Under the pieces are notes generated by a model. It worked only from the letters and a program-made list of their open reading frames with translations, had not been told where the DNA came from and ran no database searches. The position numbers were made by a program, and so were the translations under genes. Below, in pieces: positions 5,346 to 6,126 of a DNA stretch of 6,126 bases (the stretch's first letter is position 1; every line of letters starts with the position of its first letter). Source of the DNA: Peptococcaceae bacterium BRH_c23 (GTDB lineage: Bacteria; Bacillota_B; Desulfitobacteriia; Desulfitobacteriales; Desulfitobacteriaceae); contig LADV01000171.1 of assembly GCA_000961805.1 (NCBI GenBank), positions 1 to 6,126 of the forward strand. The letters are read 5' to 3'.

Positions 5346-5520
5346 GGAAAATAAAGTCGTCAGTAAGAGGTGGCATAATTTGCGATCATCCGGAAGAATA
5401 ATAACTCATCAACTAACTTAAAACTGCAAATCAAAAATAATATAAAGCGACATGACTATAGTAAAAGCTGATAATTTTAAGTTTTCCTTGGGTGTCCTCT
5501 ATTCACCCTTGCTAATCGCC
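5346..5520. other. Intergenic DNA between the toxin unit and the repressor switch
   Basis: AT-rich sequence with no gene I can support on either strand. Minus-strand ATGs here open only frames of about 7-11 codons. A leftward transcript from the promoter at 5559-5587 would cross it before reaching the toxin. Confidence 0.5.
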
Positions 5521-5528
5521 ATGTAATC

Positions 5529-5545
5529 TTGAACCTCTGGTTCAA
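5529..5545. repeat. Perfect 17-bp dyad TTGAACC-TCT-GGTTCAA
   Basis: Seven-base arms TTGAACC (5529-5535) and GGTTCAA (5539-5545) flank TCT. It lies 20 bp left of the TCCGATT dyad and just inside the predicted leftward transcript. It could be a second operator or, in RNA, a 7-bp stem with too short a loop to be very stable. It resembles a Gram-positive SOS box but has five instead of four bases between GAAC and GTTC. Confidence 0.5.
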
Positions 5546-5547
5546 CT

Positions 5548-5576
5548 TGTTTGTCTCAATATTATTCCGATTTAAT
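5548..5576 (+). promoter_or_regulatory. Candidate promoter of the repressor gene
   Basis: TTGTTT (5548-5553), 17 bp, then TTTAAT (5571-5576), five of six matches to TATAAT. The -10 falls inside the TCCGATT-T-AATCGGA dyad, so the repressor could shut its own gene. The -35 is weak (three of six). The leader would be about 90 bases; TATACT (5633-5638), nearer the gene, is an alternative -10 without a good -35. Confidence 0.35.
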
Positions 5577-5587
5577 CGGATAGTCAA
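5559..5587 (-). promoter_or_regulatory. Leftward promoter overlapped by the repressor operator
   Basis: On the minus strand TTGACT (5582-5587, five of six) is followed by exactly 17 bp and TAATAT (5559-5564, four of six). The spacer holds the whole 15-bp dyad. The start site would be near 5552. No leftward gene begins close by; the first supported one is the toxin at 5240. Confidence 0.5.
5566..5580. promoter_or_regulatory. Repressor operator dyad TCCGATT-T-AATCGGA
   Basis: A perfect 7-bp inverted repeat around one central base. It lies between the boxes of a leftward promoter and covers the -10 of a rightward one. The half-site AATCGGA recurs at 5626-5632, and ACTCGGA (one change) follows at 5636-5642. 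Repetition of one half-site upstream of an XRE-S24 repressor gene is the usual pattern of phage-type operators. Confidence 0.65.
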
Positions 5588-5625
5588 CATATATTTTCAC
5601 CTAACCTACTATTTATTATTCATAA

Positions 5626-5642
5626 AATCGGATATACTCGGA
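5626..5642 (+). repeat. Direct repeat of the operator half-site, 10 bp apart
   Basis: AATCGGA (5626-5632) and ACTCGGA (5636-5642) are spaced 10 bp start to start, one helical turn, so both face the same side of the DNA. They lie 33-49 bp before the repressor start codon and match the half-site of the upstream dyad. A palindrome AGAATATTCT follows at 5645-5654. Confidence 0.5.
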
Positions 5643-5674
5643 ATAGAATATTCTTAGACTTTGGAGGGAATTAT

Positions 5675-6126
5675 GTGGCACGCAGTAAGTATACCGAGGT
5701 TGAGCTTGGCATGATCGCAGACATTTCTGTCAACCTCAAACAGATCCTACACCTTAAAGGTGTTAGTCAAACCGATCTAAGCAATAAAACTAAATTACCA
5801 ACAAGCACAATATCAGACTACGTGAATGGAAAAACATTAATTCCCCCTGGTAATCTACAAAAGATTGCCGACTCATTAAATGTCTTAAAGTCTGACATAA
5901 ATTCATCATTTAAGAAAGCTCAGTCATATAAGTCTATCCCCCTTATCGACAGGATCTATGCTGGTGAAGGATTACTGGCTGAGCAGAATGTTGAGGGCTA
6001 TATCCATTATCCATTCCAAGATAGTCGTCAACCAGACTATGCCTTGAGGGTGAAGTATGACAGCATGGTCGATGCCGGTATCGAGTCTGGCGATATTGTC
6101 TTCATGCGTTATGCGCAGTGGGCAGA
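5675..6126 (+). CDS. LexA-like transcriptional repressor (XRE + S24 peptidase), 3' end missing
   Basis: Starts at GTG 5675 after TTGGAGGG with 7 bases between, and runs open to the window end: 150 residues, C-terminus missing. Residues 17-71 are an XRE/Cro helix-turn-helix (NLKQILHLKGVSQTDLSNKT, then STISDYVNGK and LQKIADSLNV). From residue 86 comes the LexA-type S24 domain: Ala96-Gly97 in RIYAGEGLLAEQ is the expected self-cleavage site, and DSMVDAGIESGDIVF holds the nucleophile Ser130. The catalytic lysine should lie beyond the edge. Family knowledge: such proteins repress until RecA filaments stimulate self-cleavage, as in prophages, integrative elements and SOS-responsive loci. The usual GDSM is here YDSM (Tyr128). 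The operator repeats just upstream support autoregulation and control of the leftward promoter. Confidence 0.88.
   Translation, partial: MARSKYTEVELGMIADISVNLKQILHLKGVSQTDLSNKTKLPTSTISDYVNGKTLIPPGNLQKIADSLNVLKSDINSSFKKAQSYKSIPLIDRIYAGEGLLAEQNVEGYIHYPFQDSRQPDYALRVKYDSMVDAGIESGDIVFMRYAQWA

Noticed and set aside
5101..5421. 106-codon plus-strand open frame with hydrophobic stretches
   Set aside because: It starts at a TTG without a ribosome site, within the 3' UTR hairpin, and its hydrophobic part is the antisense of the toxin gene.
5531..5543. Gram-positive LexA (SOS) box GAAC-N-GTTC
   Set aside because: The spacing is five bases instead of the required four, so it is listed only as a dyad.
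5477..5590. Minus-strand 37-codon ORF (ATG 5590, AGGTGA upstream)
   Set aside because: It would begin in the -35 box of the leftward promoter and cover the operator; composition is rich in Arg and Asn with no recognisable fold.

Overview
The window looks like chromosomal DNA from a low-to-mid GC Firmicute, probably a clostridial anaerobe; Desulfosporosinus/Desulfitobacterium-type genomes are my best guess from gene content, not a proof. Reasons: strong GGAGG-type ribosome sites, TTG and GTG starts, sigma-A-like promoters, a Bacillus/Clostridia-type intracellular subtilisin, a Firmicute holin-like mini-toxin and T-rich intrinsic terminators. All complete genes are on the minus strand; one partial gene at the right edge is on the plus strand.

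Bases 1-2680 hold a three-gene acyl-CoA unit read leftwards: a TetR/AcrR regulator (KstR2/FadR-like), a PaaK-family acyl-CoA ligase (true start most likely TTG at 1956) and a DUF35 Zn-ribbon/OB-fold protein. A near-ideal promoter (TTGACA, 17 bp, TACAAT) and a dyad operator over the start site lie upstream of tetR, so the unit is probably autorepressed and opened by an acyl-CoA. The ligase would make a CoA thioester of an aromatic, fatty or polycyclic acid; the DUF35 protein usually partners a thiolase or hydratase, which would be off the left edge.

Bases 2700-3386 are decayed DNA: a broken frame with a helicase-like segment, a clean minus-strand terminator (3202-3236), and the C-terminal end of a HicB-like antitoxin overlapping the end of the next gene.

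Bases 3359-4743 hold a second leftward unit: a small XRE-type regulator (start ATG 4743), an unrecognised 49-residue ORF, and an intracellular subtilisin with the LIPY pro-sequence and no signal peptide. The tight spacing suggests one transcript ending at the 3202-3236 terminator.

Bases 5014-5345 hold a probable type I toxin-antitoxin locus: a 33-residue holin-like membrane toxin on the minus strand, a long structured 3' UTR with its own terminator, and on the plus strand a possible short antisense RNA with promoter and terminator signals.

Bases 5520-6126 hold a regulatory switch: a partial LexA-like (XRE + S24) repressor on the plus strand, start GTG 5675, preceded by overlapping divergent promoter candidates with a perfect TCCGATT-T-AATCGGA dyad in the spacer of the minus-strand one. 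That leftward promoter points at the toxin, suggesting, as inference, that the repressor controls the toxin or that a lost divergent gene once lay between them.
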